Source: Bog-473 sp963828825
Lineage (GTDB): Bacteria; Actinomycetota; Acidimicrobiia; Acidimicrobiales; RAAP-2
Length of the DNA stretch: 64,000 bases
NCBI GenBank assembly: GCA_963828825.1
Contig: CAWHGF010000004.1
Location: forward strand, 806,001-870,000
Reading direction: 5' to 3'
Shown here: one piece after another, positions 44,039 to 52,943 of the stretch
Layout: the number at the start of each line of letters is the position of its first letter
Position numbering within the stretch: position 1 is the first letter of the stretch
Program-made: the position numbers and the translations under genes
Notes under the pieces: model-generated
Seen by the model: only the letters and a program-made list of their open reading frames with translations
The model's database searches: none
What the model was told of the DNA's origin: nothing

Positions 44039-45391
44039 TCAGCTCCCGTTGTGCGAAACGCTGCCCGCGCTGTCGTCGTCGCGATCAGCCCCGGTGTCGC
44101 TGCGTGCACCGGTCGGCTCGATCCGGACGCGCCCGATGCGGCGCCCGCGCACGTCGACCGCCGTCAGGCGGAACCCGTCGACCTCGACCGAGTCGCCGGG
44201 ATCGGGCACCCGGCCGGCCAGGTCCAGCATGAGCCCGCCGACGGTGTCCCATGTGCCGTGGGGGAGTTCGGCGTCCAACAACTCGTCGGCGTCGTCCATC
44301 GAGTACAGGGCGCTGACGACCACCGAGCCGTCATCGCGCCGCTCCACGGTGGGTTCCTCCACGTCGAACTCGTCGACGATGTCGCCGACGAGCTCCTCGA
44401 GCAGATCCTCGAGCGTGATCAGCCCGGCCGTGCCGCCGTACTCGTCGACGACGATCGCCATGTGGAATTTCTCTTCCTGCATCTCGCGCAGGAGATCCGA
44501 GACCTCCTTGGACTCGGGGATGAATTTGGCCGGCCGCATGCTGTCGCGCACAGGCTGTCCGGCCTTGCCCACCCGCTCGGCGCGCACGAGATCCTTGGCG
44601 TAGGCGATCCCGATGATGTCGTCGATCCCGTTGGCCTCCACGGGTATCCGGCTGTAGCCCGCGCTGAGCGCAGCCTCGAGCGCGTCCCGCACCGTGACGT
44701 CGGACTCGACCGTGACCATGTCGGGGCGGGGCGTCATCACCTCGCGGGCCACCGTGTCGCCGAAGTCGATGATGGAATGGATGAAGGTCCGCTCGTCGTG
44801 CTCGATCACGTTCTCCTCGTGCGCCACGTCGGCCATGGCCTTGAGCTCGGAGTCGGTGATGTAGGAGTGCCGCAGTCCCTCCTCGTCGTCGCTGGCGCCG
44901 ATGATCCGGTTGGCCAGGCCGATCAGGACGGCGGAGAGCCACCGGATGGGCGGGAGGCGGATCAGCGTGCTGACGATGGGCGCGCTGAGCAGGGCCGCCC
45001 GGTCCGCGTGCTGCACCGCCCAGTTCTTCGGCACGGCCTCGAAGAAGACGAAGATCACGACGATTTCGAAGACGATGCCCAGGAGGACGCCGAGGCCGCC
45101 GAAGAGATGCTCGGCGACAATGCCGACCAGGGTGGCGGAGACCAGCTGGCAGATCAGCACCAGCAGGAGAATGGGGTTCAGGAAGTTGGCCGGGTTCTCG
45201 ACCAGCCGGGCTAGCTGCCGGGCGCCGCGCTTCTTCTCGTCGACCAGCGCCTTGGCCTTGATCCGGTTCATGCGCACGAGGCTGGTCTCGGCCATGGCCA
45301 GGACGCCCGAGCCGGCCAGCAGGATCGCGATGACGACGATGAGGATGGCGTCCTCGGCGTGGAACCCCGATGCCGCCAGCAGGGTGGACAT
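44039..45391 (-). CDS. CorC/HlyC-family protein (DUF21-CBS-CorC)
   Basis: 450 residues: a DUF21 membrane domain (about 10-170, e.g. AILIVVIAILLAGSGVLAMA and VLLGIVFEIVVIFVFFEAVP), two CBS domains (VMTPRPDMVTVESDVTVRDA; FIPESKEVSDLLREMQEEKF) and a C-terminal transporter-associated domain (VGGLMLDLAGRVPDPGDSVE). Members of the family affect Mg2+/Co2+ efflux or nucleotide sensing. Sits between ybeY and era in the usual actinobacterial order. Confidence 0.92.
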   Translation of the reverse strand: MSTLLAASGFHAEDAILIVVIAILLAGSGVLAMAETSLVRMNRIKAKALVDEKKRGARQLARLVENPANFLNPILLLVLICQLVSATLVGIVAEHLFGGLGVLLGIVFEIVVIFVFFEAVPKNWAVQHADRAALLSAPIVSTLIRLPPIRWLSAVLIGLANRIIGASDDEEGLRHSYITDSELKAMADVAHEENVIEHDERTFIHSIIDFGDTVAREVMTPRPDMVTVESDVTVRDALEAALSAGYSRIPVEANGIDDIIGIAYAKDLVRAERVGKAGQPVRDSMRPAKFIPESKEVSDLLREMQEEKFHMAIVVDEYGGTAGLITLEDLLEELVGDIVDEFDVEEPTVERRDDGSVVVSALYSMDDADELLDAELPHGTWDTVGGLMLDLAGRVPDPGDSVEVDGFRLTAVDVRGRRIGRVRIEPTGARSDTGADRDDDSAGSVSHNGS

Positions 45392-45393
45392 GC

Positions 45394-45903
45394 TCAGGCC
45401 CCGCGGCTGACCCGGTAGAAGCGCCGGAGCAGCTGCTGCTCGAGCGCCTCCATCCGTTCTGCCTCCGCCTCGTTCTCGTGGTCCATGCCGAGCAGGTGCA
45501 ACAACCCGTGGACGACCAGCAGTGCCACCTCGTCCTCGAGGGACACTCCGTGCTCGACCGCGTTGCGGGACGCCACCGCCGGGCAGATCACGACATCGCC
45601 CAGCAGTGTGAGCGCACCCTGATCGGGCGACGTCCCCGGTCCGCTGCCCCCGAAGTCGGGGGACCGGCCGGTGGGTCCTGGCTCGTCCTCGATGGGAAAC
45701 GACAGCACGTCGGTCGGCCCGGTCTCGCCCAGGAACTGCCCGTTCAGCGCGGCGATGGCCTCCTCGTCGACGAAGAGGAGCGAGACCTCGGTCTCCCCCT
45801 TGATCCCACGCGCCTCGAGGACCTGGCGGGCCAACCCCGCCCAGTACGCGACGTCCATCGGGTGATCCTGCTGCTCGTCAGCGGCGAAGACGTCGATCGT
45901 CAC
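45394..45903 (-). CDS. ybeY: Endoribonuclease YbeY
   Basis: rRNA maturation and quality-control RNase, 169 residues. The zinc-binding motif H-G-x-L-H-L-x-G-y-D-H is complete as VHGLLHLLGMDHENEAEAER. Upstream: VSLLFVDEEAIAALNGQFLG and TDVLSFPIEDEPG. GTG 45903 overlaps the phoH stop; the corC start follows its stop by 2 nt. A ~15-residue Gly/Ser/Pro stretch (GRSPDFGGSGPGTSPD) is a family-variable loop. Confidence 0.96.
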   Translation of the reverse strand: MTIDVFAADEQQDHPMDVAYWAGLARQVLEARGIKGETEVSLLFVDEEAIAALNGQFLGETGPTDVLSFPIEDEPGPTGRSPDFGGSGPGTSPDQGALTLLGDVVICPAVASRNAVEHGVSLEDEVALLVVHGLLHLLGMDHENEAEAERMEALEQQLLRRFYRVSRGA

Positions 45904-46865
45904 TGCGTAGAACCCGCCCGCCCTTCTGCCACCTCGTAGGCATCGACGATGTCGGCCACGATCTTGTGCCGGACGACATCGCGGCGGGTCAGGTGGACGA
46001 ATGTGATGTCGTCGATCCCGCCGAGCACCGGCTCCAGGCCGACCAGTCCCGAGCGGCCCCCCTGCACGTCGATCTGGGTCACGTCACCGGTCACCACGCA
46101 CTTGGAGCCGAACCCGATGCGGGTCAGGAACATCTTCATCTGCTCGGGCGTCGTGTTCTGCGCCTCGTCCAGGATGATGAACGAGCTGTTGAGCGTCCGA
46201 CCCCGCATGAAGGCGAGCGGCGCCACCTCGATGGTCCCGCGGTCGAGCAACCGCTGCGCTCCCTCGGGCTCGAGCAGGTCGTAGAGGGCGTCGTAGAGGG
46301 GACGGAGGTAGGGGTCGACCTTGGCCATGAGGTCGCCCGGCAGGAAACCGAGCCGTTCCCCGGCTTCGACGGCGGGCCGGGTCAGGATGATGCGAGTGAC
46401 CTGGCGCGACTGCAGGGCGTGCACCGCCTGGGCCACCGCGAGATACGACTTGCCCGTTCCCGCCGGCCCGATGCCGAACGTGATGATGCTCTGCGAGATG
46501 GCATCGACGTAGCGCTTCTGCCCAGCCGTGTTGGGGCGTACCGTCTTGCCGCCGGCGGCCCGCACCACTTCGGAGCGAAGGACGTCGCTCGGGCGGATGT
46601 CGTCGCGCACCATGTCGATGGCGCGGGCCAAAGTCGAAAGGTCGAGGTTCCGGCCGGCCTGCACCATGAGGATGAGCTCCTCGAAGAGCTGCGCCACCCG
46701 TTCGGCGTCTGGACCCTCCACGGAGATGCGGTCTCCGTGCACCACGATCTGGTCGTCCGGGAACGCCTGCTCAATCTGCCGGAGGTGCTCGTCGCGGGAT
46801 CCGAGCAGACCGGCCATGAGGTGATTGCCGGGGACGAAGCACTCGGCGCGCAAGGCGGTGGTCAT
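45900..46865 (-). CDS. phoH: PhoH-like ATPase
   Basis: 321 residues from ATG 46865; a TTG farther upstream (46886) would overlap the HIT gene and is less likely. Walker A IGPAGTGKSYLAVAQAVH, Walker B SFIILDEAQNTTPEQMKMFL, and the KH-like N-terminus (VVHGDRISVEGPDAERVAQL). PhoH is tied to phosphate stress in E. coli, but its fixed place beside ybeY suggests an RNA-related role. Member of the HIT-phoH-ybeY-corC-era operon. Confidence 0.95.
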   Translation of the reverse strand: MTTALRAECFVPGNHLMAGLLGSRDEHLRQIEQAFPDDQIVVHGDRISVEGPDAERVAQLFEELILMVQAGRNLDLSTLARAIDMVRDDIRPSDVLRSEVVRAAGGKTVRPNTAGQKRYVDAISQSIITFGIGPAGTGKSYLAVAQAVHALQSRQVTRIILTRPAVEAGERLGFLPGDLMAKVDPYLRPLYDALYDLLEPEGAQRLLDRGTIEVAPLAFMRGRTLNSSFIILDEAQNTTPEQMKMFLTRIGFGSKCVVTGDVTQIDVQGGRSGLVGLEPVLGGIDDITFVHLTRRDVVRHKIVADIVDAYEVAEGRAGSTQ

Positions 46866-46872
46866 GATGCGG

Positions 46873-47238
46873 TCATGTGATGCCAAAGTGCCCCTTCAAG
46901 GGTTCGCCCCCAAGGACGTGGAGGTGGAGGTGTGGGATTGAGTTCATGGCGTCGGGCCCGACGTTGAACATGAGGCGGTAGCCCCGTTCCGGGACCGCCA
47001 AGCCCGCTGCGTCGGCCACGGCCCGGGCGGCCAGGAGCATGTCGGCCAGGACGGGACCGTCCTCGGCGGTGACCGTGGAGGCGTCCTCGATGTGGCGCCG
47101 GGGCACGACGAGGACGTGGAGCGGAGCGGCGGGATGGATGTCCTTGAAGGCCAGGGTGGTGGGGGTCTCGTGCACCGTCTCGGACGGCACCTCACCTGCC
47201 ACGATCTTGCAGAACAGGCAGTCGCTGGGGTCGGTCAT
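46873..47238 (-). CDS. HIT-family nucleotide hydrolase
   Basis: 121 residues. N-terminal Cys pair DCLFCKIVAGEVPSETVHE and the histidine triad IPHLHLHVLGGEPLKG are complete, placing it with HinT/PKCI-type AMP-lysine hydrolases. It starts the phoH-ybeY-corC-era run and is followed by phoH after 7 nt. Confidence 0.95.
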   Translation of the reverse strand: MTDPSDCLFCKIVAGEVPSETVHETPTTLAFKDIHPAAPLHVLVVPRRHIEDASTVTAEDGPVLADMLLAARAVADAAGLAVPERGYRLMFNVGPDAMNSIPHLHLHVLGGEPLKGHFGIT

Positions 47239-47326
47239 GCCCGGGGGTCGCCCCGTCTCTGCGCCAGCCTGATCACTGGTCCGAACATACCGGCCCCCGG
47301 GTCATGGCCGTGACCATGGGCGCCCG

Positions 47327-48064
47327 TCATTCCGCCGAGCCCTCCGCCGCTGCCACGGTCCCGGTGCGCAACGAGGCCAGGAGGGCTCCGGCGGTGACGG
47401 CAGCCGTCTCGGCCCGCAGGACGCTCAGCCCGAACCCCACCGTGGGTAGGCCCGACGCGAGCTCGTCCGTGCTCCAGCCGCCCTCGGGGCCGACGGCCAC
47501 GACGCGCCGCGCCACCGTGGGTCGGTCCCCGCTCAGCTGAGCCAGGACGACCTCGCCGGGCCCGCCCAGAGCCGGCAGGTCGGCGAAGGCCACCGTGTCG
47601 CCGACCTCGGGCAGCCAGACGCGGCGGCACTGGGCGGCGGCTTCGCTCGCCACCCGGCGCAGCTTCTCGACGGTGGCCAACCCGCGCGCACCGTTCCAGC
47701 GGACCACGCTGCGCTCGGTGCGAAGCGGCACGATCCGGTCGATGCCCAGCTCGGTCAGCTTCTGGACCACCCAGTCGGGGCGCTCTCCCTTGACCGGCGC
47801 AAAGGCGACGGTGAGGGCCGGCTCGGCGCGGGCCTCCGACTGCACGGTGCCGTCGCCGCCGACACCGCTACCGGTGCGGAGCGGCTCGAGGGTCGCCGGG
47901 CCGCGCCACGTTGTACGCGCCCAGCGTCCGCGCCCGTCGGTGGCAATGACCTCCTCGCCATCGCGCAGTCGCAACACCCGGCCCAGGTGGTGCGCGTCTT
48001 CGTCGGACAGGACCGGCTGGCCGGGGTCGTCCACGAACACCTGGCCGGCCGCGGCCGCCCGCAC
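47327..48064 (-). CDS. rsmE: 16S rRNA m3U1498 methyltransferase
   Basis: SPOUT-type enzyme, about 246 residues from GTG 48064 (VFVDDPGQPVLSDEDAHHLG is the expected N-terminus; the longer open frame reads back into dnaJ). PUA-like start HLGRVLRLRDGEEVIATDGR, knot region VVAVGPEGGWSTDELASGLP and LSVLRAETAAVTAGALLASL. Directly downstream of dnaJ, as in most actinobacteria. Confidence 0.94.
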   Translation of the reverse strand: MRAAAAGQVFVDDPGQPVLSDEDAHHLGRVLRLRDGEEVIATDGRGRWARTTWRGPATLEPLRTGSGVGGDGTVQSEARAEPALTVAFAPVKGERPDWVVQKLTELGIDRIVPLRTERSVVRWNGARGLATVEKLRRVASEAAAQCRRVWLPEVGDTVAFADLPALGGPGEVVLAQLSGDRPTVARRVVAVGPEGGWSTDELASGLPTVGFGLSVLRAETAAVTAGALLASLRTGTVAAAEGSAE

Positions 48065-48092
48065 GGCGATGGCGGCGTAGGTGACGCCCGGG

Positions 48093-49241
48093 CTAGCCAA
48101 AGGCAGAGCGCAGGCGGGAGAACACGCCCTCGCCGCCCGCCGTGCCCGGGGCGGAGACCTCCTCGCCGCGCGATGCGGCGAACTGCCGCAGGAGCTCGTC
48201 CTGCTCGGGACTGAGATCGGTCGGGGTGACCACCAGCACGTGCACGTAGAAGTCACCCCGGCCGCGGCCGCGTAGGTGGGGCACGCCGAGGTTGCGGAGC
48301 CGCTCGATGTGCCCGTGCTGGGTGCCCGGGCCGATCGTCAGGTGCTGCGGGCCGTCCAGCGTCTCGACGTCGGTCTTGGTGCCGAGGGCCGCCTGGGCGA
48401 CACTGATGGAGAGGGTGGTGTGGAGGTTGTCGGCCTGGCGCTCGAAGCGCGGGTCAGGGTTGATCACCAGGTGCACGAAGAGCGAGCCACTCGGTCCCCC
48501 CCGCTGGCCGGCCGCGCCGCGGTCGGCCAGCCGCAGGGTCGACCCCTCCTCGACTCCTGCGGGCACCTCCACCGTGAACGTGTTCTCCTGCATGCGACGC
48601 CCCTCACCACGGCAATCGGCACAGGGGTTGGGGATCATCTCGCCCGTTCCGCTGCAGCGCGTGCAGGCGACGCTGGTCACCACCTGCCCCAGCAGGGATT
48701 GGCGCACCCGGCGCAGCTCGCCACTGCCCTGGCAGTCGACGCAGGTGACGGCCTCGGTCCCGGCAGCCGTGCCCCTGCCCTCACACGTCGTGCAGGTGGC
48801 TGGGAGACGGACGGAGATCTCCTTGCGGCTGCCGAACACGGCCTCGGCGAACTCGAGGTCAAGACGCACCTCGGCGTCCGCGCCGACCTGAGGGCCGCGG
48901 CGGCGGTTGCCGGTCCCACCCATCTGGCCGAAGAACGCCTCGAAGATGTCCCCCAGGCCTCCTTCGAAGCCGAAGCCGCCCATGCCGCCGCCGGCCTGGG
49001 CGCCGAAGACACCCTCGGGACCGAAGCGGTCGTAGCGCGCCCGCCGCTCGGGGTCGCGCAGGACCTCGTAGGCGACCGTCACCTCCTTGAAGCGCGCCTC
49101 CGCTGCGGGGTCGCCGTGGTTGGTGTCGGGATGCAGCTCGCGGGCACGGGCGCGGTAGGCCCGCTTGATCTCGTCGTCGCTCGCATCGGGGCTGACCCCG
49201 AGCAGCGCGTAGAGGTCGCCCAATCCGTCAGTGACGGCCAT
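48093..49241 (-). CDS. dnaJ: Chaperone DnaJ
   Basis: 382 residues from ATG 49241, which overlaps the hrcA stop by 14 nt. J domain LYALLGVSPDASDDEIKRAY with the HPD motif (ELHPDTNHGD), Gly/Phe-rich linker (GGGMGGFGFEGGLGDIFEAF), four zinc-finger repeats CTTCEGRG, CVDCQGSG, CTRCSGTG, CADCRGEG, then the substrate-binding beta domain. Stimulates DnaK. Likely under HrcA/CIRCE control with hrcA. Confidence 0.97.
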   Translation of the reverse strand: MAVTDGLGDLYALLGVSPDASDDEIKRAYRARARELHPDTNHGDPAAEARFKEVTVAYEVLRDPERRARYDRFGPEGVFGAQAGGGMGGFGFEGGLGDIFEAFFGQMGGTGNRRRGPQVGADAEVRLDLEFAEAVFGSRKEISVRLPATCTTCEGRGTAAGTEAVTCVDCQGSGELRRVRQSLLGQVVTSVACTRCSGTGEMIPNPCADCRGEGRRMQENTFTVEVPAGVEEGSTLRLADRGAAGQRGGPSGSLFVHLVINPDPRFERQADNLHTTLSISVAQAALGTKTDVETLDGPQHLTIGPGTQHGHIERLRNLGVPHLRGRGRGDFYVHVLVVTPTDLSPEQDELLRQFAASRGEEVSAPGTAGGEGVFSRLRSAFG

Positions 49242-50301
49242 CGTGCCCCCCGCCGATGCGTTGGCCGAGGCGCTCGCCCACCACGTGGGCCGCGGCCATG
49301 GCCCGGGCGTAGTCCATCCGCGTCGGGCCGAGTAGCCCCACTGCGCCGAGGTCCTGCCCGTCGATGGAGACCGGCGCCACGACGACCGCACACGATGACA
49401 GCGGCTCGAAACCGTGCTCGGTGCCGATGGCCACCGAGAGCCCGCGGTCGAGGACGTCGCGTAGAAGGCTGACGACGACCAGCTGCTGCTCGAGGATGGC
49501 GAGGACCGAGCGCACCGTCTCGACGGCGTCGAAGGACTCGGCCAGGCGTGCCGGGCCGCCCACGAACACCTGGTCGGCGTCCATGGAGCCCTCCAGGGAG
49601 TCGAAGGCCATGTGCGCCGAGGTGACCAGCCGGTCGACCTGGGTGGACCCACTGGCGGGGACGGCCCAGGGCTGGGTGAGGGTGCGCCCGACCAGGTGCG
49701 AAGAGAGCAGTGCTCCGGCGCTTACCAGCGTGTCCTCGGAGATCTCGGCCTCGAGGTCGATGGTCCGCTTCTCCACGGCACCGTCGGAGAGCACCACCAC
49801 CAACAGCGCATGCAGGGGCGACAGGCCGACGAGTTGGACGGAACGGATGAAGGCGGTTTCGTGCGAGGGACCGACCACGACGGCCGCGTAGGAGGTCAAC
49901 TCGGAGAGCAGCCCTGAGGCGCGCTCGAGCACCGTCTCCATTTCCCCGTGGACCTGTTCGAAGAACTGCGTGACCTGCTTGCGCTGCACGGGCCCGAGCA
50001 CGCCGGGCCCGGTCAGGTGGTCGACGAAGAAGCGGTAGCCCTTGTCGGTCGGGATGCGCCCCGCGCTGGTGTGGGGCTGGACGAGGTAACCCTCGCTCTC
50101 GAGCGCCACCATTTCCGAACGGACGGTGGCCGAGGACACCTGCACCCCGGGTGAATTGGCCACGTGCGAGGAGCCCACCGGCTCGGCGGTCCCGATGTAC
50201 TCGGTGACCACGGCCTCAAGGATGGCGGCCCGACGGGCGTTGAGGGCGCGCTCGTCGGCGGCAACGTCGGTGAGCGGGGCGGGGTCGGTGCGCGGATTCA
50301 T
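49228..50301 (-). CDS. hrcA: Heat-shock repressor HrcA
   Basis: Represses chaperone genes through CIRCE; GroEL helps it fold in known systems. ATG 50301 is set by the CIRCE box at 50309-50335, which the longer frame (to 50319) would run into. Winged helix: ILEAVVTEYIGTAEPVGSSH and SSATVRSEMVALESEGYLVQ with PHTSAGRIPTDKGYRFFVD; GAF-like C-terminal domain. 357 residues. Heads the hrcA-dnaJ-rsmE unit. Confidence 0.96.
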   Translation of the reverse strand: MNPRTDPAPLTDVAADERALNARRAAILEAVVTEYIGTAEPVGSSHVANSPGVQVSSATVRSEMVALESEGYLVQPHTSAGRIPTDKGYRFFVDHLTGPGVLGPVQRKQVTQFFEQVHGEMETVLERASGLLSELTSYAAVVVGPSHETAFIRSVQLVGLSPLHALLVVVLSDGAVEKRTIDLEAEISEDTLVSAGALLSSHLVGRTLTQPWAVPASGSTQVDRLVTSAHMAFDSLEGSMDADQVFVGGPARLAESFDAVETVRSVLAILEQQLVVVSLLRDVLDRGLSVAIGTEHGFEPLSSCAVVVAPVSIDGQDLGAVGLLGPTRMDYARAMAAAHVVGERLGQRIGGGHDGRH

Positions 50302-50308
50302 TGGATGC

Positions 50309-50335
50309 CTAGCACTCAAGTCTACCGAGTGCCAG
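50309..50335 (-). promoter_or_regulatory. CIRCE element (HrcA operator)
   Basis: CTAGCACTC (50309-50317), 9-nt spacer, GAGTGCCAG (50327-50335), against the consensus TTAGCACTC-N9-GAGTGCTAA. Seven of nine positions per arm agree. It ends 8 nt before the hrcA start, so HrcA autoregulates its own operon. Confidence 0.9.
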
Positions 50336-50395
50336 GGTCACAGCCGCTGGCAGCACCGGGTCTCCGGGCGCAGGGAGGGCCGCCGTCGCTCCGGT

Positions 50396-52213
50396 TCAGT
50401 CGTCACCTAGGCGCAAGGCGGAGATGAAGGCCTCCTGGGGCACGTCGACCCGCCCGATGGTCTTCATCCGCTTCTTGCCCTCCTTCTGCCTCTCGAGGAG
50501 CTTGCGCTTGCGGGTGATGTCGCCGCCGTAGCACTTGGCCAGGACATCCTTACGCTTGGCCTTGACCGTCTCCCGAGCGACGATGCGCCCGCCGATGGCC
50601 GCCTGGATCGGGACGTCGAAGAGCTGCCGCGGGATCAGCTCGCGCAGCTTCTCGGCCATCTTGCGGCCGTAGACGTCGGCGTTGGCCCGGTGCACGATGG
50701 TCGAGAAGGCGTCGACGGGCGCGTGGTTGATCAGGATGTCGACCCGCACCAGATTGCCGGTGGCGTAGTCCTCGGGTTCGTAGTCCAAGCTCGCGTACCC
50801 CTTGGTCCGGCTCTTCAGCTGGTCGAAGAAGTCGATGACTACCTCGGCCAGGGGCAGCGTGTAGACGAGCTCGACCCGTTCGGGTGAGAGGTACTCCATG
50901 CGGGTCATCTCCCCCCGCCGGCTCTGGCAGAGCTCCATGACGGTGCCCGTGTACTCGGTGGGCGTGATGATGGTGGCCGACAGCATCGGCTCGTCGATGT
51001 GGTCGATGCGGCTGGCGTCGGGCAGCTCGGTCGGGTTGTCCACGTCGAGCTCCGTTCCGTCGGTGAGGAAGGCCCGGTACTCCACGCTGGGCGCGGTAGC
51101 GATGAGGGACAGGTCGAACTCACGCTCGAGGCGCTCGCGCACGATCTCCATGTGCAGCAGGCCCAGGAAGCCGCAGCGGAAGCCGATCCCCAGGGCATGG
51201 GAGGACTCGGGCTCGAAGGTGAAGCTGGCGTCGTTGAGCTTGAGCCGGTCGAGGGCATCGCGCAGGTCGGGGAGCTCGTCGCCGTCGACCGGGTAGAGGC
51301 CGCAGAAGACCATCGGCTTGGGGTCCCGGTAGCCGGCCAGCGCCTCGGTCGCACCGTGCTGCGCCGTGGTGACGGTCTCACCCGAGCGGGCCTCGCCGAC
51401 GTCCTTGATCCCCGCGATCAGATAGCCCACCTCGCCAGGCCCGAGCCCCTGCACGGGAACGGCCTCGGGCGTCCGCACGCCGACCTCCTCCATGTCGTGC
51501 ACGGCGTTGGCCTGCATGAAACGTAGGCGCGCCCCGCTGTGCAGCGAGCCGTCGACGATCCGGATGGAGCTGACGACGCCCCGGTACTGGTCATAGGAGG
51601 AGTCGAAGATCAGGGCCCGCAACGGTGCCTCGGGGTCGCCCGTGGGCGGAGGGACGCGGGCGATGATGGCGTCGAGCAGTTCGGGCACCCCGTCCCCGGT
51701 CTTGGCCGAGATCTGGAGGATGTCCTCGGCCGGCAGGCCCAGCACGTGCTCGATCTCGAGCGCGCAGCGGACGGGGTCGGCCGCCGGGAGGTCGATCTTG
51801 TTGAGCACCGGCACGATCTCGAGGTCGTTCTCAATGGCCTGGTAGCAGTTGGCCAGCGTCTGGGCCTGAATGCCCTGCGACGCGTCTACCAGGAGGACGG
51901 CTCCCTCGCAGGCGGCCAGCGAACGGGAGACCTCATAGCCGAAGTCGACGTGGCCGGGGGTGTCGATCAGGTGGAGGATGTGGCCGGCGTACACGACCCG
52001 GACGTTCTGGGCCTTGATGGTGATGCCCCGCTCCCGCTCGATGTCCATGGAGTCGAGGTACTGCTCCCGCATGAGGCGGGGATCGACGGCCCCGGTGATC
52101 TCGAGAATGCGGTCGGAGAGGGTCGACTTGCCGTGGTCGACATGGCTGATGATGGAGAAGTTGCGAATGCGCTCGACCGCAACAGGGCCAGAAGCGGTGA
52201 CGGGGGGCGGCAC
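50396..52213 (-). CDS. lepA: Elongation factor 4 (LepA)
   Basis: Ribosomal back-translocase GTPase, about 605 residues from GTG 52213; the frame upstream overlaps the rpsT promoter zone and looks non-coding. G1 ISHVDHGKSTLSDRILEITG, G3 HLIDTPGHVDFGYEVSRSLA, G4 VPVLNKIDLPAADP. LepA-specific C-terminus: KGYASLDYEPEDYATGNLV and CYGGDITRKRKLLERQKEGK. Divergent from rpsT, as in many actinobacteria. Confidence 0.97.
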   Translation of the reverse strand: MPPPVTASGPVAVERIRNFSIISHVDHGKSTLSDRILEITGAVDPRLMREQYLDSMDIERERGITIKAQNVRVVYAGHILHLIDTPGHVDFGYEVSRSLAACEGAVLLVDASQGIQAQTLANCYQAIENDLEIVPVLNKIDLPAADPVRCALEIEHVLGLPAEDILQISAKTGDGVPELLDAIIARVPPPTGDPEAPLRALIFDSSYDQYRGVVSSIRIVDGSLHSGARLRFMQANAVHDMEEVGVRTPEAVPVQGLGPGEVGYLIAGIKDVGEARSGETVTTAQHGATEALAGYRDPKPMVFCGLYPVDGDELPDLRDALDRLKLNDASFTFEPESSHALGIGFRCGFLGLLHMEIVRERLEREFDLSLIATAPSVEYRAFLTDGTELDVDNPTELPDASRIDHIDEPMLSATIITPTEYTGTVMELCQSRRGEMTRMEYLSPERVELVYTLPLAEVVIDFFDQLKSRTKGYASLDYEPEDYATGNLVRVDILINHAPVDAFSTIVHRANADVYGRKMAEKLRELIPRQLFDVPIQAAIGGRIVARETVKAKRKDVLAKCYGGDITRKRKLLERQKEGKKRMKTIGRVDVPQEAFISALRLGDD

Positions 52214-52392
52214 GGTCCGTCGATCGTACCGGCCCAGGTAAGCGACCACGGTCGTCTGGCCAGGCAACTTGCGACCGCCCCGGTGGCGTGGCGCCGGCCG
52301 AAATCGCCCCGCCACCTGCTACAGTTGTCGTCCGCACCGGTGGGGCCCCGGCCCATCACGGCACACTTTCGAAGAAGACTGAGGATCGACAC

Positions 52393-52668
52393 GTGGCCAA
52401 CATCAAGAGCCAGATCAAGCGGAACCGCCAGAACGAGAAGCGCCGGCTGCGCAACAAGTCGGTGCGGGCCGAGCTGCGCACCCGCTCGAAGACGGCCGTC
52501 ACGGCCGCCGAGGTCGGTGCCGAGGACAGCGCCGAGGCCCTCCGTCTGGCCGTGAAGCGGATCGACAAGGCGGCCGCCCAGGGCGTCATCCACAAGAACA
52601 CCGCCGCCAATCACAAGTCGCGGTTGGTGCGGCGGGTCGCGGCTATCGAGGCGTCGGCCGCCGAGTAG
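52393..52668 (+). CDS. rpsT: 30S ribosomal protein S20
   Basis: 91 residues from GTG 52393, 8 nt after GAGG. The product is very basic and starts VANIKSQIKRNRQNEKRRLR, with RTRSKTAVTAAE and KGVIHKNTAANHKSRLVRRV-like segments (QGVIHKNTAANHKSRL here) of S20, which binds 16S rRNA. Divergent from lepA. The next gene to the right is not holA, as often in actinobacteria, but an 8-kb accessory block; 52669-52943 shows no gene. Confidence 0.97.
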   Translation: MANIKSQIKRNRQNEKRRLRNKSVRAELRTRSKTAVTAAEVGAEDSAEALRLAVKRIDKAAAQGVIHKNTAANHKSRLVRRVAAIEASAAE

Positions 52669-52943
52669 CGGCGCACCCTCAGCCTGCTGCCGCCCGCTTT
52701 GGCAGGCCCTCTCCGCTCTCCCTCTTCTTCCGCAGAGCCCTGCGGATCGCCTCACCGATCCAGCTGAGTCATTTGGCCAGCTCAGATCGGGTGCGCAATC
52801 CATACCGATTGCCTCATGACGGTTCCGTCCGGCGATACGTCGCAGCAACGTCGTCACAAGCGCGGCAGATCAGAGTTTCTGCCGCCGCCTCCCCAATTGC
52901 CACTGACTCAGCCTTAACAACGCCGTAACAGGGCAACTGCCTA